A stretch of DNA of 60,164 bases from a gamma proteobacterium L18 (GTDB lineage Bacteria > Pseudomonadota > Gammaproteobacteria > Pseudomonadales > Pseudomonadaceae). The notes under the pieces are model-generated. The model was not told the origin of the DNA and made no database searches. It saw nothing but the letters and a program-made list of their open reading frames with translations. The stretch spans positions 672,478 through 732,641 of the forward strand of contig KI547164.1 of the NCBI GenBank assembly GCA_000497835.1, in the 5' to 3' direction. Made by a program: the position numbers and the translations under genes. Position 1 is the first letter of the stretch; each line of letters opens with the position of its first letter. This document shows positions 8,571 to 17,630 of this stretch, one piece after another.

Positions 8571-8738
8571 TTATGCGCCGATTCGCACCAGGATTTTATA
8601 CAGCACAATACCGAGCAGGCAGAGCATGCCGAGCCAGAGCATCAGGATGCCGATATTGCGTTCGCGCAGGCTGAAGCCGAAGGTCAGCAAGCCGAGGCTG
8701 GCACTGACCTGGATGAGCAGGGAGGTGAATTCGTCCAT
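8571..8738 (-). CDS. Small two-helix membrane protein (55 aa), unknown function
   Basis: A short gene with a good ribosome site (AAGGACAA) nine bases before ATG. The product begins MDEFTSLLIQVSASLGLLTF and has two hydrophobic segments (about residues 6-22 and 30-50) separated by a short charged turn (SLRERN), giving a probable inner-membrane hairpin. It lies 68 bases upstream of the channel gene on the same strand, so could be co-transcribed with it. I do not recognise a named family. The coding potential rests on the ribosome site and consistent hydrophobic pattern. Confidence 0.7.
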   Translation of the reverse strand: MDEFTSLLIQVSASLGLLTFGFSLRERNIGILMLWLGMLCLLGIVLYKILVRIGA

Positions 8739-8833
8739 GACCGTTGTCCTTGTGCGAGGGGGCCTGTTTTAAGTTTAGGCCCGCCGGCGCAACGCAGCTT
8801 GATCCGGATCATGAAACATCCCCGGGGGGACAC

Positions 8834-8904
8834 GCTGTGGGAGCAAAGCTTGCTCGCGAGGGGCCATCACTGACGCCATCGCGAGCAAGCTTTGCTCCCA
8901 CAGT
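8834..8904. repeat. REP pair, family C
   Basis: Inverted copies of the GAGCAAAGCTTGCTCGCGA core with TGTGG ends, at 8834-8860 and 8880-8904, capable of forming a long hairpin. Confidence 0.88.
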
Positions 8905-8917
8905 GTGTACCCCGCGT

Positions 8918-9009
8918 CTGTAGCAGCTGCCGAAGGCTGCGTCCAAGGCGGCGCGGTGCTTCAGTAAGCGCGCGGCGTCAGTGACGCGGCCTGGCGGCCG
9001 CTGCTACAG
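8918..9009. repeat. REP pair, family D
   Basis: A GCTGCCGAAGGCTGCG copy (8918-8941) facing a GGCCGCTGCTACAG copy (8981-9009). Together with the adjacent family C pair it fills the 320-base gap between the 55-residue protein gene and apeB; no gene was seen in that gap. Confidence 0.85.
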
Positions 9010-9058
9010 GTAGCCCAACACCATGGAATCTCCCGCAGTGGTTACCTCCAGTGTTTGC

Positions 9059-10348
9059 CTAGGGCAGCTCGCGGCTGCGGTAGAAGGCTTCCAGCACCTT
9101 GACCAGATGCGCCAGGTCCTGGCTGCCGCACAGCTCGCGGATCGAGTGCATGGCGAACGTCGGCAGGCCGATGTCCACGGTGCGCACGCCCAGGTGGCTG
9201 GCGGTGATAGGGCCGATGGTGGAGCCGCAACCCATGTCGCTGCGCACCACGAAGCTTTGCACCGGTACTTCTTCGGCCATGCACAGGTGGCGGAAGAAGC
9301 CGGCGGTTTCGCTGTTGGTGGCATAGCGCTGGTTGCTGTTGACCTTGATCACCGGGCCGGCGTTGAGTTTCGGGCCGTGGTTGGCGTCGTGCTTGTCGGC
9401 GTAGTTGGGGTGCACGCCATGGGCGTTGTCGGCCGACACCAGCAGCGAGCGCTGGATGGTGCGCACGAAATCGTCGCCGTCGGGCAGCAGGCGGCGCAGG
9501 GTTTGCTCCAGCATCGGGCCGTCGGCGCCGCAGGCCGAGCACGAGCCGATCTCTTCGTGGTCGTTGGCCACGAACACGCAGGTTTCCTCGCTGTCGGCGT
9601 GCAGCAGCGCCTGCAGGGCGGCGTAGCACGACAGCAGGTTGTCCAGGCGCGCGCCGGCGATGAACTCACCGTGCAGGCCGATGACCGCAGCGTTCTGGGT
9701 GTCGTAGAAGCTCAGCTCGTAGTCCAGCACCACGTCGGCGTTCAGGCCGTGCTCGCGCGCCAGTTGTTCGGTCAGCAGGGCGCGGAAGTCCGGGCGCTCG
9801 TCACCGGCCACCTGGGCCAGGATCGGCGGCAGTTCGGTCTGCGGGTTGATCGCCCAGCCCTGATTGGCCTCACGGTTCAGGTGGATGGCCAGGTTGGGGA
9901 TGATCGCAATCGGCAGCTTGAAGTCGATCAGCTGGCTTTCCACCTTGCCGTCACGGCGGAAGGTGACGCGGCCGGCCAGCGACAGGTCGCGGTCGAACCA
10001 GGGGGCCAGCAGGGCGCCGCCGTACACCTCGACGCCCAGTTGCCAGAAGCCCTGGCGCTGCAGCTCGGGCTGCGGCTTGACGCGCAGGCACGGGCTGTCG
10101 GTGTGGGCGCCCACCAGGCGGATACCGCCAATGAGCGGCGAATGGCGGCCCAGCTTGAAAGCGATGATCGAGGAGTCGTTGCGGGTCAGGTAGTAACGCC
10201 CGCCGGCGACGGTGGCCCAGGTGTCACGTTCGTCGAGACGCTGGTAACCGGCAGCCTCCAGGCGCATGGCCAGGCTGGCGGTGGCGTGGAAAGGCGTGGG
10301 GGAGGACTTGAGGAAGTCGATCAGGCCCTGGTTCAAAGCTTCGCGCAT
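9059..10348 (-). CDS. apeB: M18 family aminopeptidase
   Basis: A 429-residue zinc aminopeptidase of peptidase family M18. Metal ligands and catalytic residues are in GAHTDSP (His/Asp, near residue 80), GARLDN, NDHEEIG (catalytic and ligand Glu), SADNAHG and FAMHSIRE. It removes N-terminal residues from peptides in the cytosol and forms a large homo-oligomeric tetrahedral assembly in characterised members. Length matches the family. It lies upstream of rluA on the same strand but a 244-base REP-containing gap separates the two. Confidence 0.95.
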   Translation of the reverse strand: MREALNQGLIDFLKSSPTPFHATASLAMRLEAAGYQRLDERDTWATVAGGRYYLTRNDSSIIAFKLGRHSPLIGGIRLVGAHTDSPCLRVKPQPELQRQGFWQLGVEVYGGALLAPWFDRDLSLAGRVTFRRDGKVESQLIDFKLPIAIIPNLAIHLNREANQGWAINPQTELPPILAQVAGDERPDFRALLTEQLAREHGLNADVVLDYELSFYDTQNAAVIGLHGEFIAGARLDNLLSCYAALQALLHADSEETCVFVANDHEEIGSCSACGADGPMLEQTLRRLLPDGDDFVRTIQRSLLVSADNAHGVHPNYADKHDANHGPKLNAGPVIKVNSNQRYATNSETAGFFRHLCMAEEVPVQSFVVRSDMGCGSTIGPITASHLGVRTVDIGLPTFAMHSIRELCGSQDLAHLVKVLEAFYRSRELP

Positions 10349-10410
10349 AAGTGGCTCCAGACAGCAGTGGCGCGAGTTTAACGTATTAGGTCTGGATTTG
10401 TGTTGCCTGT

Positions 10411-10578
10411 TTCCAGGGCAGAGCCCTGTCCTACACCGTTCGGCCCATGGGTGTCAGTAATGCAAAGCTCATAGCCTTGGAGGCAAAGCAGGTCCGTCGA
10501 TGAAACGCCAAAGGCGGACCGCTTTGCCTACCTGACTCCACTGCCGCGACCGGTGTAGGACAGGGCTCTGCCCTGGAA
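10411..10578. repeat. REP pair, family E
   Basis: Inverted copies of AGGACAGGGCTCTGCCCTGG at 10411-10438 and 10550-10578 with a 110-base spacer. This is the only family E pair in the window. It lies between apeB and rluA. Confidence 0.85.
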
Positions 10579-10592
10579 CCGGGCGCCACCGA

Positions 10593-11228
10593 TCAAAACG
10601 GCGCAGGGCACTCGAAGCGCACGCGCTCGCCGGTGGTGGGGTGGGTGAAGCTGAGCATGCTGGCATGCAGGCACAGGCGCGGATAGGCCGCCAGGGCCTC
10701 TGGGTGCGCGTACAGGCCGTCGCCCAGCAACGGGTGACCGATGGACAGCATGTGCACGCGCAGCTGGTGTGAGCGGCCGGTGATGGGCGTCAGCTCCACA
10801 CGGCACCAGTCGCCGCAACGTTCAAGCACTTTCCAGAAGGTCAGGGCATGCTTGCCCTGCTCGTGGTCCACCACGTGGCGCGGCTTGGTGGGCGGGTCGT
10901 AGCGCAGGGGCAGGTCGATGCTGCCGCTGTCCAGTTCCGGTTGGCCCCAGGCCAGGGCGGTGTAGGCCTTTTCGGTTTCGCGGTCATGAAACTGGCGTGA
11001 CAGCTCACGGTGCGTGTCGGCGTCGCGGGCCAGCAGGATGATGCCGGAGGTTTCCCAGTCCAGGCGGTGCACGATGCGCGCCTCGGGGTAGCCGTTCTCC
11101 TGCAGGCGGGTGATCAGGCAGTCCTTGTTGTCCTCGGCGCGGCCGGGCACCGACAGCAGCAGGGTGGGCTTGTTGATCACCAGGATGGCGTCGTCCTGGT
11201 GCAGGATATGGATGTTGGACAGCGGCAT
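10593..11228 (-). CDS. rluA: RluA family pseudouridine synthase
   Basis: A 211-residue protein. The catalytic motif is HRLDWETSG, with Asp as nucleophile (about residue 63). RluA modifies U746 in 23S rRNA and U32 in several tRNAs in E. coli. The start at 11228 gives MPLSNIHILHQDD, the normal RluA N-terminus; a 16-codon upstream extension is possible but lacks family support. Its ribosome site is weak (GAGACAAC). Position just downstream of minE matches the usual Pseudomonas order. Confidence 0.9.
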   Translation of the reverse strand: MPLSNIHILHQDDAILVINKPTLLLSVPGRAEDNKDCLITRLQENGYPEARIVHRLDWETSGIILLARDADTHRELSRQFHDRETEKAYTALAWGQPELDSGSIDLPLRYDPPTKPRHVVDHEQGKHALTFWKVLERCGDWCRVELTPITGRSHQLRVHMLSIGHPLLGDGLYAHPEALAAYPRLCLHASMLSFTHPTTGERVRFECPAPF

Positions 11229-11317
11229 TGAAGTTGTCTCGGTAAAAACGCCAACGGCGATTGCCGGTCTTCCCACCTGGGAATACCGGCAATCGCCGTG
11301 GGTGCTGCCAGGCCGAA

Positions 11318-11569
11318 TTAACGGTCAGGCAGGGTGATGTTGAGTTCCAGGATCGAGCAGCTGCCCTGGTTTTCCAGCGCTACCTGCACGTCCTCGTTGC
11401 CGATATTGACGTACTTGCGGATCACTTCCACCAGTTCCTTCTGCAGGGCTGGCAGGTAGTCCGGGGTACTGCGCTGGCCGCGCTCGTGCGCCACGATGAT
11501 CTGTAGACGCTCTTTCGCTACCGACGCGGTATTGACCTTTTTGGAACGAAAGAAGTCAAAAATGCTCAT
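11318..11569 (-). CDS. minE: Cell division topological specificity factor MinE
   Basis: 83 residues, standard MinE length. The N-terminal amphipathic segment [11 protein letters not shown] (membrane targeting) is followed by the MinD-activating helix ([15 protein letters not shown]) and the C-terminal dimerisation domain. It stimulates MinD ATPase and drives pole-to-pole oscillation. Its ATG shares one base with the minD TGA (TGATG), so translation is coupled. Last gene of minCDE. Confidence 0.97.
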   Translation of the reverse strand: MSIFDFFRSKKVNTASVAKERLQIIVAHERGQRSTPDYLPALQKELVEVIRKYVNIGNEDVQVALENQGSCSILELNITLPDR

Positions 11570-12381
11570 CAGTTACCCCCAAAGAGCCGCTCAAAGAATC
11601 CTTTCTTCTGCTGTTCGAGGAAGCGGTGTTCCACGTTCTTGCCCAGCAGACGGTCCACGGCATCGCTGTAGGCCTGGCCGGCGTCGCTCTGGTCGTCGAG
11701 GATCACCGGCACGCCCTGGTTGGATGCCTTGAGCACGGCCTGGGACTCGGGAATCACGCCCAGCAGGGTCACCGACAGGATCTCCTTGACGTCTTCCACG
11801 CCCAGCATCTCGCCCTTGCTCACGCGCTCGGGGTTGTAGCGGGTCAGCAGCAGGTGTTCCTTGATCGGGTCTTCATTGCGCTCGGCACGACGCGATTTGC
11901 TGGCCAGCAGGCCCAGCATGCGGTCCGAGTCACGTACCGACGACACTTCGGGGTTGGTCACCACGATGGCTTCGTCAGCGAAGTACATGGCCAGGTGCGC
12001 GCCGGTCTCGATGCCTGCCGGGGAGTCGCAGACCACGAACTCGAAGGTTTCCTTGAGCTCCATCAGCACCTTTTCCACGCCTTCCTTGGTCAACGCGTCC
12101 TTGTCACGGGTCTGGCTGGCGGCCAGCACGTACAGGTTTTCCAGGCGCTTGTCCTTGATCAGGGCTTGCTGCAGGTTGGCTTCGCCGTTGACCACGTTGA
12201 CGAAGTCATACACCACGCGGCGTTCGCAGCCCATGATCAGGTCGAGGTTGCGAAGGCCCACGTCGAAGTCGACGATGACGGTCTTGTGGCCGCGCAGGGC
12301 CAGGCCGGTACCGATGGCGGCGCTGGTGGTGGTCTTGCCCACACCACCTTTGCCGGATGTAACCACGAGAATCTTGGACAA
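11569..12381 (-). CDS. minD: Septum site-determining protein MinD
   Basis: 270-residue ParA-like ATPase. Deviant Walker A KGGVGKTT at residues 11-18, [11 protein letters not shown] switch region, and the C-terminal amphipathic membrane-targeting helix ([11 protein letters not shown]). It recruits MinC to the membrane away from mid-cell. The gap from minC is 139 bases, so minD may have its own promoter. A one-base overlap with minE follows. Confidence 0.97.
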   Translation of the reverse strand: MSKILVVTSGKGGVGKTTTSAAIGTGLALRGHKTVIVDFDVGLRNLDLIMGCERRVVYDFVNVVNGEANLQQALIKDKRLENLYVLAASQTRDKDALTKEGVEKVLMELKETFEFVVCDSPAGIETGAHLAMYFADEAIVVTNPEVSSVRDSDRMLGLLASKSRRAERNEDPIKEHLLLTRYNPERVSKGEMLGVEDVKEILSVTLLGVIPESQAVLKASNQGVPVILDDQSDAGQAYSDAVDRLLGKNVEHRFLEQQKKGFFERLFGGN

Positions 12382-12520
12382 GGTGTATCACCCCTAATGA
12401 AAAAGGATTGCTAGTCCCTGAATGAAAGCATGACTTGTAAACAACTGCAGCCGACGGGCCGTGGTAATGGCCTTTTGCCGACAAGTTTAAAAGTTGTACG
12501 GAAAATGGCGGCAGTATCCG

Positions 12521-13249
12521 TTAAAGGCGGGTGATGTTCAACACATCACCGGACAAGCTGACTTGTACGCCGGCCCCCCACAAGGGGTCGCGACGCAGGT
12601 CTTCCGAGACCTTGTACTGGCCGGCGATGGACAGCAGCTCGGCGCCCAGGTGCTGGCAGAAAATGCGTGCCTTGGTATCGCCCTTGATACCGGCCAGGGC
12701 CCGGCCGCGCATTTGGCCGTACACATGGATGTTGCCATCGGCCAGAAGTTCCGCGCCGGAGCTGACCGTGGCCATGACCACCAGGTCACCGCCAGGAGCA
12801 TAGACCTGTTGGCCACTGCGCACCGGCAGGGTGATGATTTTAGTCGGATTGACCACCGGCGCCGGAGGTTTTTCCGGCGGCTTGGGCGCTTCCAGCTCGA
12901 TCGGCCGCTCGCGGGCGCCGGACGGCGGCAACACCGGCAGGTCGATGGCGATGGCGGCAGCGATGTCTTCGATACGGCTGGCGCGGATGGCCAGGGTGCG
13001 CAGGCCATGCTGGCGGCACACGCGCATCAGGCCCGGCAGGTCGACCGCGCCCTCGCTGGCCGGCATTTTGTCCAACGCCAGCACCAGCGGGGTGTTGCTG
13101 AAGAAATTCGGGGCCTGGGCAACCTTGGCCGCCAACTGGCGGTCCAGGCCTTCAAGGTTGTTGCGGGCCAGTTCCAGCACGGTGATGGCGAGCATGCTGC
13201 CCTTCAGCTGGAACACGTTTTCCTGGTCTAGCGGTTCGGTCTGGCTCAT
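12521..13249 (-). CDS. minC: Septum site-determining protein MinC
   Basis: 242-residue FtsZ inhibitor. The N-terminal domain (about 1-105) is followed by a Pro-rich linker ([10 protein letters not shown]) and the C-terminal beta-helix domain (residues about 140-242, [20 protein letters not shown]), which binds MinD. The start at 13249 (MSQTEPLDQ) gives normal length; the frame is open for another 170 codons but these run back through the divergent acyltransferase gene and are not coding. Confidence 0.95.
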   Translation of the reverse strand: MSQTEPLDQENVFQLKGSMLAITVLELARNNLEGLDRQLAAKVAQAPNFFSNTPLVLALDKMPASEGAVDLPGLMRVCRQHGLRTLAIRASRIEDIAAAIAIDLPVLPPSGARERPIELEAPKPPEKPPAPVVNPTKIITLPVRSGQQVYAPGGDLVVMATVSSGAELLADGNIHVYGQMRGRALAGIKGDTKARIFCQHLGAELLSIAGQYKVSEDLRRDPLWGAGVQVSLSGDVLNITRL

Positions 13250-13370
13250 GGTCGGCAAAAAGGCGCCTTGTAACGAAAAGTGCCGAGACTTATAACGAGA
13301 ACGCCCGCCAGCCGCAAGCCGGGCGAACCCATGTAGAATGCGCGGCCTTGTTGTCTGTCCGGAATCTGTA

Positions 13371-14306
13371 ATGGATCGCCCGCGTTTTAACCGAACCTTT
13401 CTACACCCGCGTTTCTGGCCGTTGCTGCTGGGGCTGGGGCTGTTGTGGCTGGTGGTACAGCTGCCGTACCGCGCGCTGCTGGTCATCGGCCGCCTGCTGG
13501 GCCTTGGCATGTACCGCATTGCCGGGGAGCGCCGCCGTATTGCGGCGCGAAACCTTGAGCTGTGTTTTCCTGAACTACCGCTCGTCGAAAGAACCCGTTT
13601 GCTCAAGGAAAATTTCGTTTCCACCGGCATCGCCTTCTTCGAAATGGCCATGAGCTGGTGGTGGCCAAAGGCCCGTCTGGCGCGGCTTGCGCACATCGAA
13701 GGGCTGGAGCATCTGCAGGCCGCGCAACAGGCCGGTGAGGGCGCCATTTTGATGGCATTGCATTTCACCACCCTGGAAATCGGTGCTGCGTTGCTGGGGC
13801 AGCGTCATACCATCGACGGCATGTACCGCGAACATGGCAACCCGCTGTTCGACTTCGTTCAGCGCCAGGGCCGCGAGCGCCATAACCTCGATTCCCTGGC
13901 CGTGGAGCGCGAGGACGTGCGCGGCATGCTCAAGCTGCTGCGCAAGGGCCGCGCGATCTGGTACGCGCCGGATCAGGACTACGGCGCCAAGCAGGGCATC
14001 TTCGTGCCGCTGTTCGGCATTCCTGCGGCTACCGTCACGGCCACCACCAAGTTTGCCCGCCTGGGCAAGGCGCGGGTGATTCCCTTTACCCAGCAGCGCC
14101 TGGCGGATGGCAGCGGTTACCGCCTGGTGATCCATCCGCCGCTGGACGACTTCCCGGGCGAAAGCGAAGAGGCCGATTGCCTGCGCATCAACCAGTGGGT
14201 GGAGGCTGCCATTCGCGAGTGCCCCGAGCAGTACCTGTGGGCGCACCGCCGCTTCAAGTCGCGCCCACCAGGCTCGCCTAAACTCTACGAAAAACGCCGC
14301 CGGTAG
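13371..14306 (+). CDS. htrB: Lipid A biosynthesis lauroyl acyltransferase (HtrB/LpxL family)
   Basis: A 311-residue inner-membrane acyltransferase. One N-terminal membrane helix ([20 protein letters not shown], about 17-36) precedes the catalytic HX4E motif HFTTLE and [15 protein letters not shown]. It adds a secondary acyl chain to lipid A from acyl-ACP. Pseudomonas carries two htrB paralogues; this one sits divergent from minC as PA3242 does in P. aeruginosa (from memory). ATG at 13371 is preferred over the in-frame ATG at 13338 because it matches family N-termini. Confidence 0.92.
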   Translation: MDRPRFNRTFLHPRFWPLLLGLGLLWLVVQLPYRALLVIGRLLGLGMYRIAGERRRIAARNLELCFPELPLVERTRLLKENFVSTGIAFFEMAMSWWWPKARLARLAHIEGLEHLQAAQQAGEGAILMALHFTTLEIGAALLGQRHTIDGMYREHGNPLFDFVQRQGRERHNLDSLAVEREDVRGMLKLLRKGRAIWYAPDQDYGAKQGIFVPLFGIPAATVTATTKFARLGKARVIPFTQQRLADGSGYRLVIHPPLDDFPGESEEADCLRINQWVEAAIRECPEQYLWAHRRFKSRPPGSPKLYEKRRR

Positions 14307-14308
14307 CC

Positions 14309-14398
14309 CTGTAGCAGCGGCCGCCAGGCCGCGTCACAGGCGCTGCGGTCTATCTGAGTACCGCGTGGACCAGACGCAGCCTTCGGCAGCTGCTACAC
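14309..14398. repeat. REP pair, family D
   Basis: TAGCAGCGGCCGCCAGGCCG copy at 14309-14337 facing a GCAGCCTTCGGCAGCTGCTA copy at 14375-14398, directly after the htrB stop codon. Confidence 0.87.
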
Positions 14399-14404
14399 CA
14401 CTCC

Positions 14405-14495
14405 CTGTGGGAGCGGGTTCTACCCGCGAAGAAGGGCACGCGGACTTCCTGATACGACGCGGTGTGCTTTTCGCGGGTAGAACCCGCTCCCACAA
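14405..14495. repeat. REP pair, family B
   Basis: AGCGGGTTCTACCCGCGAA copies in inverted orientation at 14405-14430 and 14470-14495. It sits back to back with the family D pair, between htrB and the patatin gene. Confidence 0.87.
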
Positions 14496-14546
14496 AGACA
14501 GTTGCTGCTACAGGGGGCAGTGCGCCCCTTAGGTCAGGAGGGGGCA

Positions 14547-15677
14547 ATGCAGGCGATCACAGGACTGATCCTCTCCGGCGGCGGCGCCCGCGCTGCCTAC
14601 CAGGTGGGCGTGCTATCGGGCATCGCCCAGTTGCTGCCCGCCGATGCCGCCAACCCTTTCCCCGTGATCGTCGGTACCTCTGCCGGCGCGATCAATGCCG
14701 TCACCCTGGCCAGCGGTGCCCAGCAGTTCGTCGCCACTGTGCAGCGCCTGGAAGCCTTCTGGCGAGGCTTTGCCAGCCACCAGGTGGTACGCAGCGACTG
14801 GCCTGGTGTGATCCGCCAGGCCAGCCGCTTCATCCGCCACAGTCTGCTGGGCATCGGCGGTAGCGTGCCGGTGGCGCTGGTCGACAGCTCGCCCCTGGGC
14901 ACCCTGCTGCGCGAACGGCTGGAACTTGCCGGTATCGACGCTGCCTTGGCGGCGGGCGCCCTGCATGCGGTGGCCGTCACCGCCTTCGGCTACAGCTCCG
15001 GCCAGGCGGTCACGTTCTATCAAGGCGGCCACGCCATCCAGCCGTGGTTGCGCCATCGGCGTATTGGCGTGCCGACGCAACTGACCGTCGAGCACCTGCT
15101 GGCCAGCGCCTCGATCCCCTTGCTGTTCCCGCCCGTGCGCCTGGGCGAGGATTTCTACGGCGATGGTGCCATGCGCCAGTCGGCACCCATCAGCCCGGCG
15201 CTGCACCTGGGAGCCACGCGGGTATTGGTGGTGGGCGTCAGCGGCAACCCGCGTGGCCCGGATACCGGGGTGGCGGCGGGCAGTGAGCAGCAGCCCAGCT
15301 TGGCGCAGATTGGCGGGCACCTGCTCAATAGCGCGTTTATCGACAGCCTGGAAGATGACCTCGAATTGTTGCAGCGGCTTAACCAGTTGGGGCGATTGCT
15401 GCCAGCTGATGTCGCCAGTGCGCCATTGGGCCTAAGCCCGGTGGAGGTCATGGTGGTGTCACCCAGCCAGCCGCTGGACGAGATCGCGGCGCGGCACAGG
15501 CATGAATTGCCACCGGCGTTGCGGCTGTTTCTGCGCGGGCCGGGGGCGACGAAAACCAGTGGGGCGGGGTTGTTGAGTTATCTGCTGTTCGAGGCGGGGT
15601 ATTGCGGGGAGTTGATTGAGTTGGGGCGCAGGGATGCGTTGGCCAAGAAGGCTGAGATTTTGGCGTTTCTGGGATGA
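14547..15677 (+). CDS. Patatin-like phospholipase
   Basis: A 376-residue patatin-family lipid acyl hydrolase. Oxyanion-hole motif SGGGARAAY (residues 10-18), nucleophile elbow GTSAG with catalytic Ser, and the dyad Asp in DGAMRQ. No signal peptide is evident. Start chosen at ATG 14547 after a strong AGGAGGGGG site; the frame is open 15 codons further upstream into the REP region. The substrate is probably membrane phospholipid (family knowledge). Confidence 0.9.
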   Translation: MQAITGLILSGGGARAAYQVGVLSGIAQLLPADAANPFPVIVGTSAGAINAVTLASGAQQFVATVQRLEAFWRGFASHQVVRSDWPGVIRQASRFIRHSLLGIGGSVPVALVDSSPLGTLLRERLELAGIDAALAAGALHAVAVTAFGYSSGQAVTFYQGGHAIQPWLRHRRIGVPTQLTVEHLLASASIPLLFPPVRLGEDFYGDGAMRQSAPISPALHLGATRVLVVGVSGNPRGPDTGVAAGSEQQPSLAQIGGHLLNSAFIDSLEDDLELLQRLNQLGRLLPADVASAPLGLSPVEVMVVSPSQPLDEIAARHRHELPPALRLFLRGPGATKTSGAGLLSYLLFEAGYCGELIELGRRDALAKKAEILAFLG

Positions 15678-15698
15678 TGTAGTGCCAGGGATGGCCTC

Positions 15699-15775
15699 GT
15701 CGCGAGCAAGCTTTGCTCCCACAGGGTACACCGTACCTGAGGTGTAAAACTGTGGGGCAAAGCTTGCTCGCGATG
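15699..15775. repeat. REP pair, family C
   Basis: Inverted copies of the GAGCAAAGCTTGCTCGCGA core at 15699-15724 and 15750-15775 between the convergent patatin and pirin genes. The right copy has GGGGCA for GGAGCA. It could act as a bidirectional mRNA-end structure. Confidence 0.85.
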
Positions 15776-15791
15776 AAGACCACGCGGTCTA

Positions 15792-16646
15792 TCAGGCAGT
15801 CAACCGATCATCGCGAAAATCGCGCAGCGCCTGCTCGATCTCTTCGCGGCTGTTCATCACGAATGGGCCGTACTGCACGATCGGCTCGTTCAGCGGCTTG
15901 CCGGCCAGCACCAGCACCCGGGCGCCATCGGCACTGTCGATCTGCAGCTGACCACTGTCGGACAGGCGCACCAGGCGACTGGCCGAAACGCTGTCGGCAA
16001 GCCCTGGCAACTGCACCGCGCCTTCGTACACATACAGCATCACCCGATGCCCCTCAGGCAGGCGCGGGCTGATGCTGGCGCCGGCGGGCAGGTGCAGGTC
16101 GAACAGGTGCGGCTCGGTGTGTGGCCGCTCCACCGCGCCCACCTGTTGCACCTCGCCGTCGTCGAATGTGCCGGCGATGGCCACCACGTCGATGCCCGCG
16201 GGTGTGGTCAGCCGAGGAATGTCCTCCGGTTGGATATCCCGGTAGCCCGCAGTGCCCAGCTTGTCCTTGCCCGGCAGGTTCAGCCACAACTGGAAGCCGC
16301 GCATTACGCCTTCTTCCTGCTCGGGCATTTCGCTGTGGATGATGCCGCGTGCAGCCGTCATCCACTGCACGCCACCGCCTTGCAGCAGGCCGACGTTGCC
16401 CAGGTGGTCCTCGTGGCGCATGCGCCCTTCGAGCATGTAGGTGATGGTTTCAAAGCCGCGGTGCGGGTGCGGCGGGAAGCCGGCGATGTATTCGTCGGGG
16501 TTGTCCGAACCGAACTCGTCCAGCATCAGGAAAGGGTCGAAGCGCTCGATGCCGGGGCCGCCGATGACGCGGGTCAGGCTTACGCCTGCGCCGTCGCTGG
16601 TGGCTTGGCCAGCCTGGATACCGATGACTTTGCGAAATTGAGTCAT
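15792..16646 (-). CDS. Pirin family protein
   Basis: A 284-residue bicupin. The metal-binding residues of pirins are visible in the N-terminal cupin: FPPHPHRGFET (two His, about residues 57-67), RHEDH and IHSEMPEQ (Glu). Characterised bacterial pirins include a quercetin 2,3-dioxygenase (YhhW) and metabolic-enzyme regulators, so the exact role is open. Ribosome site ACAGGAGTTGTGCA precedes ATG. Monocistronic. Confidence 0.92.
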   Translation of the reverse strand: MTQFRKVIGIQAGQATSDGAGVSLTRVIGGPGIERFDPFLMLDEFGSDNPDEYIAGFPPHPHRGFETITYMLEGRMRHEDHLGNVGLLQGGGVQWMTAARGIIHSEMPEQEEGVMRGFQLWLNLPGKDKLGTAGYRDIQPEDIPRLTTPAGIDVVAIAGTFDDGEVQQVGAVERPHTEPHLFDLHLPAGASISPRLPEGHRVMLYVYEGAVQLPGLADSVSASRLVRLSDSGQLQIDSADGARVLVLAGKPLNEPIVQYGPFVMNSREEIEQALRDFRDDRLTA

Positions 16647-16754
16647 TGCACAACTCCTGTAAAAGGGGTGGGAATGGCTCTATTGTTGCGCGGAATAATT
16701 CGAACGAATAGCGCTTAATCCGGCTAGTAACTATCAATAAAATTGATTGCTGCT

Positions 16755-16845
16755 CTGTGGGAGCGGGTTCTACCCGCGAAAAGAACACCGCGTTTTGTCA
16801 GAAACTGCGCGGTGTTCTTTTCGCGGGCAGAGCCCGCTCCCACAG
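16755..16845. repeat. REP pair, family B, with extended arms
   Basis: Inverted family B copies at 16755-16780 and 16820-16845. The inverted repeat continues inward through AAAAGAACACCGCG and its complement, giving near-perfect arms of about 40 bases around a short centre. It lies between the pirin and mlaA genes. Confidence 0.9.
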
Positions 16846-16856
16846 GTTTTAGGCGG

Positions 16857-17630
16857 TTACTCGGCGATCTGCAGTTTGCGCGATTCGGTGTAGATGTAAC
16901 GCACCTTCTCGTACTCGAACGGCGAGTCCAGCGAGCCATAACGGAAGCTGGTGGTGTAGCGCTTGTCCACCGCACGCAATGCCCAGATCTCCGGGTGGCG
17001 GCTGCTTTCGTGGGACACGTTGAGGAAGTTGATCTGCGACTCGGCGCCGTAGTCGAACAGCAAACCGGTGGTGTCACGCAGGTTCGACGGCCCGAACACC
17101 GGCAGCACCAGGTACGGCCCGGCCGGCACGCCGTAGAAGCCCAGGGTCTGGCCGAAGTCTTCGCTCTGGTGAGGCAGGCCCATCAGGGTGGCAGGGTCCC
17201 ATAGGCCGGCCACGCCCACGGTGGTATTGAGCAGCAGGCGCCCGGTGATTTCCAGTGAGCGCTTGCCCTTGAGCTGCAGCAGGCTGTTGACCAGGTTGGG
17301 CACGTCACCCAGGTTACTGAAGAAGTTGCTCACGCCACTGCGCAAAAAGCCCGGCGTCACGTAGCGGTAGCCGTTGACCACCGGCAGGAACACCCACTCA
17401 TCGAAACGGTAGTTGAAGTGGTAGACGCGACGGTTCCAGTTTTCGATCGGGTCGTACACGTTCAGCGCCGTCAGGGTGCTGCGCTCGAACTCGCGCTGGT
17501 CCAGGCCCGGGTTGAACTTCAGCTGCTTGAGCGGCTGGGTAAAGCCGTCCAGGTCAGCATGTGGGGCGTCGTCGGCATAGGCCGTGCCGGCACACAGCAG
17601 TGCGGCGGCCAGGAGTAATGTCTTAGCCAC
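16857..17630 (-). CDS. mlaA: MlaA (VacJ) family phospholipid transport protein
   Basis: A 257-residue MlaA homologue. Typical segments include NVYDPIENWNRRVYHFNYRF and NFFSNLGDVPNLVNSLLQLK. MlaA removes misplaced phospholipid from the outer membrane outer leaflet and passes it to MlaC. The N-terminus has a signal sequence (VAKTLLLAAALLCAGTAYA, cleavage before DD) but no canonical lipobox, unlike E. coli MlaA, which is a lipoprotein. GTG 17630 is chosen because GGAG lies nine bases upstream and it overlaps the hydrolase stop by eight bases; longer starts run inside that gene. Confidence 0.9.
   Translation of the reverse strand: MAKTLLLAAALLCAGTAYADDAPHADLDGFTQPLKQLKFNPGLDQREFERSTLTALNVYDPIENWNRRVYHFNYRFDEWVFLPVVNGYRYVTPGFLRSGVSNFFSNLGDVPNLVNSLLQLKGKRSLEITGRLLLNTTVGVAGLWDPATLMGLPHQSEDFGQTLGFYGVPAGPYLVLPVFGPSNLRDTTGLLFDYGAESQINFLNVSHESSRHPEIWALRAVDKRYTTSFRYGSLDSPFEYEKVRYIYTESRKLQIAE

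Noticed and set aside
8571..8772. Plus-strand 81-codon frame at 8527-8772
   Set aside because: It is antisense to the 55-residue membrane protein, which has the better ribosome site and a coherent helix pattern.
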